A stretch of 64,000 bases of DNA from Acidimicrobiaceae bacterium (lineage in GTDB: Bacteria > Actinomycetota > Acidimicrobiia > Acidimicrobiales > Aldehydirespiratoraceae): positions 63,826-127,825 of the forward strand of contig VYFQ01000010.1 in the NCBI GenBank assembly GCA_009842325.1. Direction: 5' to 3'. The notes beneath the pieces are model-generated. The model saw nothing but the letters and a program-made list of their open reading frames with translations. It searched no databases and was not told the origin of the DNA. Both the position numbers and the translations under genes were made by a program. The first letter of the stretch is position 1; each line of letters begins with the position of its first letter. Positions 53,737 through 62,469 of the stretch are shown piece by piece.

Positions 53737-54909
53737 CTAGGCCCGCATCACGCGGGCGCCGTCGCGAGCCAGCAGACCCAGGCGCTCGAGGCCCTCGGCG
53801 GCCACCAGAACCTCGGGCACGGGTGCCCCGGCTCGCAGCACCAGCAGGTCGAGGCTGATCGGGCCGTCGTCGAGGAGGTCGAACAGCTTCTTCTGGAGCC
53901 CGTCGAGACCCTCGATATCGATCCGGCTCACCGCCGGGTCCAAGCCCGCGGCGATGCGGGCCAGCATGGTACCGCCGGTCGCCAGTCCCAGGGCGACCAG
54001 CACGTCCTCGGTGGAGCAGGCTGGAGCGCAGCCCTCGCTCAGCAGAAGGTTGGTGCCCTCCGCAGCCGGGTTTCGCACCGAGCCGGGCACGGCCATGACG
54101 GTGACCTCGCGCCGGATGGCCTCCTCGACCGTGTGCATGGAGCCACCGGCCCGCTTGGACTCCACCACCACCACGACATCGGCCAGCGCGGCGAGCAGCC
54201 GGTTACGGGCCGGAAAGCGCCAGCCCTCCGGCTCGGCTCCCAAGGGCGCCTCCGAGAGCAGGGTTCCAGACGCGCTCACTGCCTCCCAGAGATCGCGGTT
54301 GCCTCTGGGATAGACGACGTCGAGACCGCTGCCAACTATGCCGACGACGGGGGCGCCGTCCGCGGCCAGTGCGCCCCGGTGGGCCGCGCCGTCTATACCC
54401 AAGGCGAGTCCGGAAACCACGGTCACCCCGGCCTCGGCCAGCCCCGCACCCAGCTCCATCGCCACCGACCGTCCTGTGGGCGTGCAGCGCCGGGTGCCCA
54501 CGATGGCCACGGCCGGCGCGGTGGGGTCGGGCAGGCGTCCGCGGCGGAACAGGATCGGCGCCGGATCGAGGTCGTAGATGAGGGCGAACGGATGCTGGAT
54601 GCTGGCCGGCGTGGTCACCCACGCGTCCAGTGATTCGAGCTGGGCAGCGATTGCGGTGAGGTCGGCGCCGCGGGCGTGGTCCCGCCAGATGTCGTGAAGG
54701 TCGTCGCCGGCCACCCACTTGGCCATCTGGCCTGTCTCCACCTTCTTCCAGACCTTGGCCGGATCTTGCTTGCGGAGCAGCCGATCGAGCCGTCGCGGCG
54801 TCGCCCGCGGCAACGACGCCAACGCGGCGGCGTAGACGCCCCGCTCCATCGGCGTCGCGGGTCCGTCATCCACCGACCACTGCTTCGGCGTCGCAGTCAC
54901 GTCATCCAT
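53737..54909 (-). CDS. dprA: DNA-processing protein DprA
   Basis: A 390-residue single-strand DNA-binding protein that loads RecA onto incoming DNA during transformation. The Rossmann-like core has VAIVGTRRCTPTGRSVAMEL, VVSGLALGIDGAAHRGALA, FPARNRLLAALADVVVVVES and GSMHTVEEAIRR, with VMAVPGSVRNPAAEGTNLLL following. The N-terminal 100 residues are a variable helical domain and the last 60 a winged helix (LLDDGPISLDLLVLRAGAPV). ATG 54909 overlaps the yifB stop by 8 bases. Presence alone does not show natural competence. Confidence 0.93.
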   Translation of the reverse strand: MDDVTATPKQWSVDDGPATPMERGVYAAALASLPRATPRRLDRLLRKQDPAKVWKKVETGQMAKWVAGDDLHDIWRDHARGADLTAIAAQLESLDAWVTTPASIQHPFALIYDLDPAPILFRRGRLPDPTAPAVAIVGTRRCTPTGRSVAMELGAGLAEAGVTVVSGLALGIDGAAHRGALAADGAPVVGIVGSGLDVVYPRGNRDLWEAVSASGTLLSEAPLGAEPEGWRFPARNRLLAALADVVVVVESKRAGGSMHTVEEAIRREVTVMAVPGSVRNPAAEGTNLLLSEGCAPACSTEDVLVALGLATGGTMLARIAAGLDPAVSRIDIEGLDGLQKKLFDLLDDGPISLDLLVLRAGAPVPEVLVAAEGLERLGLLARDGARVMRA

Positions 54910-56452
54910 GGACTAGGCCTCCCGCGCTGTCGAGCCGCATCCTGAGCGAGAGAGCCGCAAGCACGTCGGTCGCTCGCAGTTCGTGGCCGCCATCGTCAAG
55001 GTCGCGAATCGTGCGGGCCACTGTGCGGACCCGGCGCAGGCCCCTGGCGCTCAGACGTCCTTCGGTCAGGGCGGCCCGCAACACTTCCGTGGCGGCGTGG
55101 TCCATGGGGGCGTGCCGTTCCAGGTCCGGCCCGGACAGCTCGCCGTTGCTGGCGACACCCCGCTGGCGAGCTCGGACCCGGACAGCCGCCACCCGTTCGG
55201 CGACCTCGGCGCTGGAGGTGCTCGGCCCGGTGTCGAGCAGGTCGGCCGGGTCGGGTCGGTCCACCCGGACCACCAGATCGAGGCGGTCGACGAAGGGGCC
55301 CGACAGCCTGCGCTGGTAGCGGGCCAGCGCTCCTGGAGCGCACCGGCAGCCGACCGTGCCGCCGGCGCCGCACGGGCACGGGTTCATGGCTGCCACCAGC
55401 AGGAAGCGGGCCGGGTGCTCGACCATGCCCTGGGAGCGGGCCACCCGGATCATGCCCTCCTCCAGCGGCTGGCGCAGTGCGTCCAGCACCGACGGTGCGA
55501 ACTCCCCGAGCTCGTCCAGGAAGAGAACCCCGCCGGTGGCCGCGCTCACCTCGCCCGGCCTGGCCCGGGCGGTGCCCCCGCCCACCAGCGCGGCCATTGA
55601 CGACGAGTGGTGGGGCGCCCGGAACGGGGGTCGGGTGATCAGGCCGTCGGGAAGGGCCAGCCCGGCCGCCGAGTGGACCCGGGTGACCTCCAGGGACTCC
55701 GCGTGCGACAGGTCAGGCAGCACGCCGACCAGGCGGCGGGCCAGCATGGTCTTGCCCGCGCCGGGGGGCCCGACCAGCAGCAGGTGGTGCCCACCGGACG
55801 CGGCCACCTCCAGGGCCCAGCGGGCCAGCGGCTGGCCCGCGATGTCGCAGAGGTCGGGCTCAGGCTCGGCGCAAGGCGAGCCTCGAGCGACGGGCGGAAC
55901 GGGCCAGGGCTCCGTGCCGGCCAGCGCTTCGAACACCTCCTTGAGGTGGTTGACGGGTCGGACCCGTTCGGGAGCCACCAGTTCGGCCACCTCGCTGTCG
56001 CGGGCGGCAACCACGATCGACGAGTTGTCCATGGCGTCGACCAGGGGCAGCGCCCCCGGCACGGGCCGCACCGACCCGTCGAGGCCCAACTGCCCCAACA
56101 CTCCGAGGTCGGTGATCGACGCCGCTTCGAGCTGCCCGTCGGCGACGAGCACGCCCACGGCCACGGCCAGATCGAGGCCGGCGCCCGACTTGGGCACATC
56201 GCTGGGGGCCAGGTTGACCGTGATGCGCGTCGACGGCCATTTGAGCTTGCTGGACACGATGGCGGCCCGGACCCGGTCGCGGGCTTCGCGGCACGAGGCG
56301 TCGGGCAGGCCGACGATGGTGAATCCGGGTAGCCCGTCGGCGACGTGGACCTCCACCGACACGGGATGGCCCCATACGCCGACGAGGGTGGCAGAGCGGA
56401 CGGTAGCGAGCACTTCGGCCTCCGTGGATCGTGGATTGGAGGCCGTCGTCAA
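54902..56452 (-). CDS. yifB: YifB/ComM family Mg-chelatase-like AAA+ ATPase
   Basis: A 516-residue AAA+ protein related to ComM, a branch-migration helicase used in natural transformation. The N-terminal domain (VEVHVADGLPGFTIVGLPDA, LAPSDVPKSGAGLDLAVAVG) precedes Walker A (GPPGAGKTM), RPPFRAPHHSSSMAALVGGG, Walker B (VLFLDELGEF) and the cysteine-rich insert NPCPCGAGGTVGCRCAPGAL. C-terminal LSARGLRRVRTVARTIRDL. Partnered with dprA by overlap, the common yifB-dprA order. Confidence 0.94.
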   Translation of the reverse strand: MTTASNPRSTEAEVLATVRSATLVGVWGHPVSVEVHVADGLPGFTIVGLPDASCREARDRVRAAIVSSKLKWPSTRITVNLAPSDVPKSGAGLDLAVAVGVLVADGQLEAASITDLGVLGQLGLDGSVRPVPGALPLVDAMDNSSIVVAARDSEVAELVAPERVRPVNHLKEVFEALAGTEPWPVPPVARGSPCAEPEPDLCDIAGQPLARWALEVAASGGHHLLLVGPPGAGKTMLARRLVGVLPDLSHAESLEVTRVHSAAGLALPDGLITRPPFRAPHHSSSMAALVGGGTARARPGEVSAATGGVLFLDELGEFAPSVLDALRQPLEEGMIRVARSQGMVEHPARFLLVAAMNPCPCGAGGTVGCRCAPGALARYQRRLSGPFVDRLDLVVRVDRPDPADLLDTGPSTSSAEVAERVAAVRVRARQRGVASNGELSGPDLERHAPMDHAATEVLRAALTEGRLSARGLRRVRTVARTIRDLDDGGHELRATDVLAALSLRMRLDSAGGLVHG

Positions 56453-56496
56453 CCCGGCCGGCGGCTAGCCGTGCATCAAGAGTGTGCAGTGATCAA

Positions 56497-56865
56497 CTAT
56501 AGCACTTCTCGTGTATATCTGACTACGGCTGCGATCTCTCCGGCATCCAGCACCTCTGCGAACCCGGGCATCGACCGCACCCCGTCGGCGATGATCTCGA
56601 CCTGGTCGGCAATGTTTGGGTATTGCGCGACCATCCGCCCGTCCGAGAGCCTTGTGCCCCGTCCCCCGCCTCCGTCGTTGCCGTGGCAGTTGGCGCAACG
56701 GTCGATGTAGACCTGCCGCCCCGCCACCAGCTCGCGGTCCGGGTAGCCGTCCGGGCCGACGGGCACCTCCGGCACGTCGTCGGCCGCACAGGCTCCAGCC
56801 GCCGCGATCGCGACGACCAGGGCCGCCACCAGAAGGCGGTGCGGGATCAGGAAGCGACGAAGCAT
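56497..56865 (-). CDS. c-type cytochrome, probable lipoprotein
   Basis: A 122-residue exported mono-haem cytochrome c. ATG 56865 is followed by Arg residues, a long hydrophobic helix and AAAGACAA, a lipobox-like cleavage site, so it is probably membrane-anchored. The haem motif CANCHG lies near residue 66, and the sixth ligand is probably the Met in RSMPGFAEVL. It lies just downstream of the divergent small membrane gene and upstream of yifB. Its redox partner is not identified here. Longer frames upstream (to 57072) are shadow. Confidence 0.82.
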   Translation of the reverse strand: MLRRFLIPHRLLVAALVVAIAAAGACAADDVPEVPVGPDGYPDRELVAGRQVYIDRCANCHGNDGGGGRGTRLSDGRMVAQYPNIADQVEIIADGVRSMPGFAEVLDAGEIAAVVRYTREVL

Positions 56866-56911
56866 GGCGCGATGAGGTGCGGGGGGATCGCCGTCAAACG
56901 ATACTTGCACC

Positions 56912-57022
56912 ATGGGATTCGATCCCACCCGTCCCCATCGCCGCCGACGCTCCGACCTCGTCTTCGTAGTCGCGGGACTGCTGGTGGCTGTCGGCCTGGT
57001 TGTCTGGGCACTCCTGGGATAG
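56912..57022 (+). CDS. Small basic membrane protein
   Basis: A 36-residue protein, MGFDPTRPHRRRRSDL followed by a single Val/Leu-rich helix (FVVAGLLVAVGLVVWALLG). It looks like a real small membrane protein: arginine cluster at the inside end, 19 hydrophobic residues, and stop seven bases before the next start. It is divergent from the cytochrome and just upstream of the zinc-ribbon gene. No family recognised. Confidence 0.5.
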   Translation: MGFDPTRPHRRRRSDLVFVVAGLLVAVGLVVWALLG

Positions 57023-57028
57023 GCGGCT

Positions 57029-57226
57029 GTGGACGAACCGGAGCGCCTCGGCGAGGTGGAGGTGCGCTTCATCCAGTCCTACCTGACCGCCAAGGACTAC
57101 ATCTGTCCCAACTGCAACCGGACCATCCCGGTCGGAACCGGCCACTACGTCGTAGTGCCCGTCGAGGCGCCCGACCTGCGGCGCCACTGGCATCGCGGCT
57201 GCTGGGACCGGCGCACCAAACGCTAG
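57029..57226 (+). CDS. Small zinc-ribbon protein conserved in actinobacteria
   Basis: A 65-residue protein with a C-x2-C pair (YICPNCNRTIPVGTGHYVVV) and a C-terminal RRHWHRGCWDRR that can supply the third Cys and a His. The pattern KDYxCPxC...GTGHxVVVP...LRRHWHxxCW is known from small actinobacterial proteins, sometimes annotated as ATP/GTP-binding; function unknown. GTG 57029. Its TAG overlaps the yraN TAG on the other strand (CTAG 57223-57226). Confidence 0.7.
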   Translation: MDEPERLGEVEVRFIQSYLTAKDYICPNCNRTIPVGTGHYVVVPVEAPDLRRHWHRGCWDRRTKR

Positions 57227-57681
57227 AAGGCGTTCTCGATCACTTTGACTTCGACGCCGGTGACGGTGGCGACGTCGAAGCGGACCCGGCCCCGGCGATC
57301 GTTGGCCTGCAGCCATTGGAGGGCCAGCGACCGGATCTTGAGCTGCTTGCGCCGGTCCACCGCCTCCGCGGCCGCCCCGAAGCGGTCCGAGCGGCGGGCC
57401 TTCACCTCGCAGAACACGATCTCGCCGTCGCGGAACAGGACCAAGTCCAGCTCGCCCGAGCTAACCCGCCAGTTCTGGTCCAATACCTCGTAGCCGGCCT
57501 CGCGGTACCAGCGAGCAACCTTGCGCTCACCCCACGCGCCGCGGGCTTGCTTCGAACGGTCCGGGGATCGGCCACTCCGATGCGCGGCACCGGACTGGAG
57601 GTCAGCGATAGCGCTTTTCCTTGACCTTCGCCGCCTTGCCGACGCGGTCGCGCAGGTAGTACAGCTTCGCCCGGCGCACAT
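57223..57681 (-). CDS. yraN: YraN family (UPF0102) nuclease-like protein
   Basis: A PD-(D/E)XK-like protein of the YraN family, function unknown but conserved beside rplS. The domain begins at [20 protein letters not shown] and has [20 protein letters not shown], with the acidic/Lys nuclease-like residues, and ends [11 protein letters not shown]. Translation from ATG 57681 gives 152 residues and overlaps rplS by 80 bases; no ATG, GTG or TTG occurs in frame between there and the conserved domain (about residue 47). So the real start is either this overlapping ATG, an unusual codon, or the annotation hides a sequence error. Confidence 0.82.
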   Translation of the reverse strand: MCAGRSCTTCATASARRRRSRKSAIADLQSGAAHRSGRSPDRSKQARGAWGERKVARWYREAGYEVLDQNWRVSSGELDLVLFRDGEIVFCEVKARRSDRFGAAAEAVDRRKQLKIRSLALQWLQANDRRGRVRFDVATVTGVEVKVIENAF

Positions 57682-57949
57682 CGCCCTGGATGATGCGCTC
57701 GATGCGATCTATCACCGGGGTGTGCACCGGAAACGTGCGCTCCACGCCCACACCGAAGCTCACCTTCCGCACGGTGAAGGTCTCGCGCACCCCGCTGCCC
57801 TGACGCCGGATCACCACACCCTCGAACACCTGAGTGCGGGCCCGGTTGCCCTCCACGACCCGCACATGCACGCGGACGGTGTCGCCCGGCTGGAACTCCG
57901 GGACGTCGTCGCGAAGGTTCTGCGCATCAACGAGGTCGGTGGGGTTCAT
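57602..57949 (-). CDS. rplS: 50S ribosomal protein L19
   Basis: A 115-residue ribosomal protein. [54 protein letters not shown] and [20 protein letters not shown] are diagnostic. It lies between trmD and yraN in the conserved order rpsP-khpA-rimM-trmD-rplS. ATG 57949, 45 bases after trmD. Confidence 0.97.
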   Translation of the reverse strand: MNPTDLVDAQNLRDDVPEFQPGDTVRVHVRVVEGNRARTQVFEGVVIRRQGSGVRETFTVRKVSFGVGVERTFPVHTPVIDRIERIIQGDVRRAKLYYLRDRVGKAAKVKEKRYR

Positions 57950-57994
57950 CGCTGTCTCCGCTCACATCGGCCGCTGCGGCCGGGCGGAGGGAGT

Positions 57995-58750
57995 CTACGA
58001 GCGCCGCCCCCCGCCTCCACCAGCGTCGAGACCGTGATCTTCGAGGAGCTTCTGCTCCTCGTCGCTCAGGCCGCCCCGGGCCTCGATCAGGTCCGGGCGG
58101 CGCTGGATGGTACGGGCCAGCGACTGGGCTCGGCGCCAGCGGGCCACCCGAGCGTGATCGCCCGACAGCAGCACCTCGGGGACGGGCCAGTCCCGGAATT
58201 TCGCCGGCCGGGTGTATTGGGGGTACTCCAGCAGCCCTTCGCTGAAGGACTCCTCGGACGTGGATGCCTCGTTGGAGAGCACGCCCGGCACGCAGCGCGC
58301 CACTGCCTCCAGCACCACCCCCGCCGCTGCCTCACCGCCTGAGAGGACCACATCGCCGACCGAGATCTCGCCGTCCACCAAGTGCTGGCAGACCCGCTCA
58401 TCGACGCCCTCGTAGCGCCCGCAGAGCATCGAGAACCCGGTCCCGGAGGCCAGTTCGCCCGCCATGGCCTGGTCGAAGCGGCGACCTGCGGGCGACAGGT
58501 AGAAGAGCGGTCGAGGCGGCTCGACCGCCTCCACCGCGTCGAACAGGGGCTGGGGCATCATCACCATTCCCGCTCCCCCGCCGAAGGGCGCGTCATCGGT
58601 GCTCCGGTGGCGGTCGGTGGCGGCCATCCTTAGGTCGTGGACCCTCACGTCGAGCGTGCCAGCGGAGCGGCTGCGCCCGATGACCGAGGCCGAGGCCATT
58701 GTCTCCACCAAGTCGGGGAAGATCGTGAAGATGTCGATTCGAAAACTCAT
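57995..58750 (-). CDS. trmD: tRNA (guanine-N1-)-methyltransferase TrmD
   Basis: A 251-residue SPOUT methyltransferase that methylates G37 of tRNAs reading CNN codons. RIDIFTIFPDLVETM, DDAPFGGGAGMVMMPQPLF, the knot segments LCGRYEGVDERV and LSGGEAAA, and EYPQYTRPAKFRDWPVPEVL are hallmarks. ATG overlaps the rimM stop (ATGA). The last ten residues are Gly/Arg-rich. Confidence 0.97.
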   Translation of the reverse strand: MSFRIDIFTIFPDLVETMASASVIGRSRSAGTLDVRVHDLRMAATDRHRSTDDAPFGGGAGMVMMPQPLFDAVEAVEPPRPLFYLSPAGRRFDQAMAGELASGTGFSMLCGRYEGVDERVCQHLVDGEISVGDVVLSGGEAAAGVVLEAVARCVPGVLSNEASTSEESFSEGLLEYPQYTRPAKFRDWPVPEVLLSGDHARVARWRRAQSLARTIQRRPDLIEARGGLSDEEQKLLEDHGLDAGGGGGRRS

Positions 58751-59292
58751 GTCGCCGTTTCGAACAGCCCGTCGGGAACCTCAACCTCTACCAGCTTGCC
58801 GGGCACCGAACGGACGAGGAAGCGCAGCGGCACTAGGGCGCCGTCGGTGAGTTCGAGCAGGTCTCCGGCCGGATTGGCCAAGACGGACGCCACGACGCCC
58901 CGGTCCGTGCCGGCCTGGTCGACCACCCGGGCACCGATCAGCTCGTGGACCCACAACTCATCGGGGTCCACGATCGGCGCGGCCCGCAGGACCAGCCCCC
59001 TCAAAGCCTCAGCTTTGCTGCGGTCGTCGATACCGACGAAGGCCACAAGGTGGCGCTTGTTGTGGGGTCGGGCCGCGGAGACCTGCAGGATGCCCAAGTC
59101 GGTCTGAAGTTCGGATCCGGGCTCCAGACGCTCGGGCCGGTTCGACACCAGCGTGACGGTTACCTCACCGCCGGTGCCATGGGGCCGCCCGACGCGGCCG
59201 ATCTCCAGCAGAGGCGCTGAGGACGCCCCGGACGACGCAGACGGGCCACCCGCGCGGCCTCTAGTCGACGAACTCGACCTCGATGTCGACAT
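58747..59292 (-). CDS. rimM: Ribosome maturation factor RimM
   Basis: A 181-residue 30S assembly factor that binds S19. LEIGRVGRPHGTGGEVTVTL is the N-terminal beta-barrel and DELWVHELIGARVVDQAG the PRC-barrel. The first 28 residues are a Ser/Ala/Gly-rich extension; the ATG 59292 overlaps khpA by 32 bases and is the only ATG in the frame before the domain, so the N terminus is uncertain. Confidence 0.92.
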   Translation of the reverse strand: MSTSRSSSSTRGRAGGPSASSGASSAPLLEIGRVGRPHGTGGEVTVTLVSNRPERLEPGSELQTDLGILQVSAARPHNKRHLVAFVGIDDRSKAEALRGLVLRAAPIVDPDELWVHELIGARVVDQAGTDRGVVASVLANPAGDLLELTDGALVPLRFLVRSVPGKLVEVEVPDGLFETAT

Positions 59293-59515
59293 CGTCGCGC
59301 GATCCGGCGGCGCGCACGAGGGTGCGTATGGCGTGCGCCACGCGGCCTCGCTTGCCTATCACCCTGCCCATCTCACCCTGCGCGACACGGACGTCGAGGC
59401 GTACCGCGTCGGGGCCGGCCGAGGTCGCCGTGACCTGAACCGCATCAGTGTCGTCGACGATGCTCGTGACGACGTAATGGCACATCGCCTGGGCGGTGGG
59501 GGCCAGATCGCTCAC
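59261..59515 (-). CDS. khpA: KH-domain RNA-binding protein KhpA
   Basis: An 84-residue protein with one KH domain; the GxxG loop is GKRG in MGRVIGKRGRVAHAIRTLVR. KhpA-type proteins bind RNA and act with KhpB at division and small-RNA control in other Gram-positives. GTG 59515 overlaps the rpsP stop. Always found between rpsP and rimM in actinobacteria. Confidence 0.94.
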   Translation of the reverse strand: MSDLAPTAQAMCHYVVTSIVDDTDAVQVTATSAGPDAVRLDVRVAQGEMGRVIGKRGRVAHAIRTLVRAAGSRDDVDIEVEFVD

Positions 59516-59823
59516 GAGCCTGAGTCCCCGGCGCCGGCTGCCTCGGGCGTGGCCGCGGCTATTCCCTGGCCCCGGAAGGTCTCCCAGGCGCCGCTGATCT
59601 TCAGCAACTTCTCCACCCGCTCGGTGGGCTGCGCGCCATGACGCAGCCAGTGCAGCGCGCGGTCGTTGTCGATCCGCACCACCGACGGCTCCTGGCGGGG
59701 CTCGTATATCCCGATGATCTCGATGAAGCGCCCGTTACGGGGAGCTCGGGCATCTGCCGCCACCACGCGATAGGTGGGTTGTTTCTTCTTCCCCATCCGC
59801 ATGAGGCGCAACTTGACAGCCAA
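59512..59823 (-). CDS. rpsP: 30S ribosomal protein S16
   Basis: A 103-residue ribosomal protein. AVKLRLMRMGKKKQPTYRVV and GRFIEIIGIYEPR are diagnostic, and VEKLLKISGAW follows. A C-terminal Ala/Gly-rich tail extends beyond the usual end. ATG 59823 is 36 bases after ffh. Confidence 0.97.
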   Translation of the reverse strand: MAVKLRLMRMGKKKQPTYRVVAADARAPRNGRFIEIIGIYEPRQEPSVVRIDNDRALHWLRHGAQPTERVEKLLKISGAWETFRGQGIAAATPEAAGAGDSGS

Positions 59824-59859
59824 TTTGATTCCTCTGATCTCTCGATGTCCGGCGAAGGG

Positions 59860-61329
59860 TCAATTCAACCCGGGCCACTCACCCTTTTCCAACCCTGGAA
59901 GGGTCAGAGGCGTCTTGGAAACGGGCACCGGTCCCTTGGGGGTGGTTCGGCCGCCGGTGCCGCGCCGCTTGGAGGCGGACGCCCGGCCCCCCGATCGTCC
60001 CGCCTGCTTGGACGACCGGGCCCTTGACGCGGCCATCCGCTTGCCGCCGAGCCCTCCGAGCCCCTTCATCGCCGAGCGCATCTGCTTGAACTGATCGACC
60101 AGGGCCTTCACGTCGCTGGGACGGCAGCCCGAACCGGCCGCGATGCGCTGCCGGCGGGAGGCGTCGATGATGTCGGGCTCGGCGCGCTCCTGCGGCGTCA
60201 TCGAGTGGATCATGCCGGTGATGCGGCCGATGCGGCCTTCATCGACTTCGGCGCCGCGCAGTTCCCGCGGCACTCCGGGCATCATGCCGATGAGGCTGCG
60301 CAGGTTGCCCATGCCGAGGACCTGCTGCATCGTGGTAAGGAAGTCGTCGAAGGTGAACGTTCCCTCCAGCAGCCTGGAAGCGGTCTCGGTGGCCTGCTCG
60401 GCCTCGAAAGCGGATTCGGCCTTGTCGATCAGCGTCTCGACGTCGCCCATCCCCAGGATGCGGCTGGCGAGACGATCGGGATGGAACGGCTCGAAGTCCT
60501 CCAGCTTCTCGCCTACCGAGGCGAACGCTATGGGCCGGCCCACCACCTCCTTGACCGACAGCGCCGCCCCACCCCGGGCGTCGCCGTCCAGCTTGGTGAG
60601 GATGACGCCGTCGAGGGCGAGCGTGTCGTGGAAAGTCCTTGCCGAGTTCACGGCATCCTGGCCGGCCGTGGCGTCGACCACCAGGAACGTGTAGTGGGGC
60701 CGCACTGCCTTGGAGATCCGGCGCACCTGATCCATCATCTCGGCGTCGATGGCCAGACGGCCCGCAGTGTCGACGATGACTACGTCGCGCCCGGTCCGGG
60801 TCGCTTCGGCCAGCGAGGCCGACGCGGCCTTGACCGGGCCTCGGCGGTGGCTGAACACGGGCACGCCGGCTCGCTCGCCCAGCGTCCGCAACTGCTCGAC
60901 CGCGGCGGGCCGCTGCAGGTCGGCGCCGACCAGCAGCGGGCTGCGGCCCTGGCGCAGGAGCCACTGGGCCAGCTTGGCCGCATTGGTGGTCTTGCCCGAG
61001 CCCTGCAGACCGGCCAGGAGCACCACTGTGGGCGGCTTCGACGCATAGGTGATGGTGAGCCGCTCACCCCCGAGGCTGGTGGTGAGCTCCGAGAGCACGA
61101 CCTTGACCACCTGCTGGGCGGGATTGAGAGCCCGCGAGAGCTCCTCGCCGACGGCTCGCTGGCGGATGCGCCCGGTGAGGCCGGTGACCACATCCAGGTT
61201 GACGTCGGCCTCAAGCAGGGCCACACGGATCTCACTCAGCGCGGCGTCGACGTCCTCCACCGAGAGACGTCCCCGGCCGCGCAGCCTGGAGAACACGGTC
61301 TCGAAGCGGCTAGTCAGCGTGTCGAACAT
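59860..61329 (-). CDS. ffh: Signal recognition particle protein Ffh
   Basis: A 489-residue SRP GTPase that binds signal sequences and 4.5S/6S RNA. The N domain (ALLEADVNLDVVTGL), G domain (GLQGSGKTTNAAKLA, VDTAGRLAID, TKLDGDARGGAAL) and M domain (FDDFLTTMQQVLGMGNL, SRRQRIAAGSGCRPSDVKAL) are all present. A basic tail of about 70 residues (Ser/Arg/Lys-rich) follows the M domain. No ffs RNA was noticed nearby. Confidence 0.97.
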   Translation of the reverse strand: MFDTLTSRFETVFSRLRGRGRLSVEDVDAALSEIRVALLEADVNLDVVTGLTGRIRQRAVGEELSRALNPAQQVVKVVLSELTTSLGGERLTITYASKPPTVVLLAGLQGSGKTTNAAKLAQWLLRQGRSPLLVGADLQRPAAVEQLRTLGERAGVPVFSHRRGPVKAASASLAEATRTGRDVVIVDTAGRLAIDAEMMDQVRRISKAVRPHYTFLVVDATAGQDAVNSARTFHDTLALDGVILTKLDGDARGGAALSVKEVVGRPIAFASVGEKLEDFEPFHPDRLASRILGMGDVETLIDKAESAFEAEQATETASRLLEGTFTFDDFLTTMQQVLGMGNLRSLIGMMPGVPRELRGAEVDEGRIGRITGMIHSMTPQERAEPDIIDASRRQRIAAGSGCRPSDVKALVDQFKQMRSAMKGLGGLGGKRMAASRARSSKQAGRSGGRASASKRRGTGGRTTPKGPVPVSKTPLTLPGLEKGEWPGLN

Positions 61330-61383
61330 GGCCGGGTCACCCTACCTAGCGGGCCCTACCTTGATCGCCCTTCTGAGTCTTCG

Positions 61384-62469
61384 TCAGGCGAACAGGGCCT
61401 CCACGAATTCCGAGGTGTCGAAGGGCACAAGGTCGGCGATCCCCTCGCCGACTCCGACAAGCTTCACCGGCACTCCGAGCTCGGCCTGCACAGCCACAAC
61501 GATCCCGCCCTTGGCCGAGCCGTCGAGCTTGGTGAGGACCACACCGGTTACGTCCACCGCGTCGGCGAACTCACGGGCCTGGGCCAAGCCGTTCTGACCG
61601 GTCGTGGCATCGAGCACCAGAAGGGTCTCGGTGACCACCCCTGATCCCTTGTCAGCCACCCGCCGCACCTTCTGGAGTTCGGCCATGAGGTTGTGTTCGG
61701 TGTGGAACCTTCCGGCCGTGTCGGCCAGGACCAGATCCGCCCCACGGGCCGCAGCCGACTCCACCGCGTCGTACACCACCGACGCGGGATCAGCACCGGC
61801 GGAGCCCCGCACGATGTGCACCGAGGAGCGCTCAGCCCACATGGCCAGCTGGTCCGCGGCCGCAGCGCGGAAGGTGTCACCGGCGGCCAGCACCACCCCG
61901 GAGCCGGCGTCGGCCTCGCGCTTGGCCAGCTTGCCGATGGTTGTGGTCTTTCCGGTGCCGTTGACTCCGACGAACAGCCACACCGACGGGCTCTCGCCGT
62001 CGCTGCGGCGAGCCAGCGACCGGTCGAAGCCTCCAAGTCGCTCCCGCAGCTCGGTCTGCAGCGCCGCCTTCGCCGCGGTGGGATCGCCTCCGACACTGCC
62101 GACCCGTGCCCTGGCTGCCTCCACGATCTCGGAGCTGGTCGCCAACCCGACGTCGGCCCTGATCAGGGCCTCGGTCACCTCGGTCCACGCTTCCTGCGAG
62201 ACCGACGTCCGCTCCAGGGCGGTCAGCGGTCCACTCAGAACGGCACGCGCCTTCGAGAGGCGGTCGCGCAGCGAGGGGGCAGGCCCGCCGGCCGCTCCGG
62301 CAGCCCTGTCGGCCAGCCGGCCGACAACCCGGTCCGCGGCCTCGCCCGCCGCGGCCGCGCCGTCAACGACCCCAGGGGCGGGTGGCTGGCGGCGCCTGAG
62401 CACGACGACGGCCGCGACCACCAGCACAGCCGCCAACGCGACCAGGCCAACAATGATCTCGAGCGTCAT
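61384..62469 (-). CDS. ftsY: Signal recognition particle receptor FtsY
   Basis: A 361-residue SRP receptor. Unlike E. coli FtsY, residues 4-24 form a true membrane helix (EIIVGLVALAAVLVVAAVVV) followed by a short Ala/Gly-rich linker. The NG domain carries GVNGTGKTTTIGKLA, VLAAGDTFRAAAADQL, LADTAGRFHTEHNLM and LTKLDGSAKGGIVVA. ATG 62469 overlaps the protease stop. Confidence 0.96.
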   Translation of the reverse strand: MTLEIIVGLVALAAVLVVAAVVVLRRRQPPAPGVVDGAAAAGEAADRVVGRLADRAAGAAGGPAPSLRDRLSKARAVLSGPLTALERTSVSQEAWTEVTEALIRADVGLATSSEIVEAARARVGSVGGDPTAAKAALQTELRERLGGFDRSLARRSDGESPSVWLFVGVNGTGKTTTIGKLAKREADAGSGVVLAAGDTFRAAAADQLAMWAERSSVHIVRGSAGADPASVVYDAVESAAARGADLVLADTAGRFHTEHNLMAELQKVRRVADKGSGVVTETLLVLDATTGQNGLAQAREFADAVDVTGVVLTKLDGSAKGGIVVAVQAELGVPVKLVGVGEGIADLVPFDTSEFVEALFA

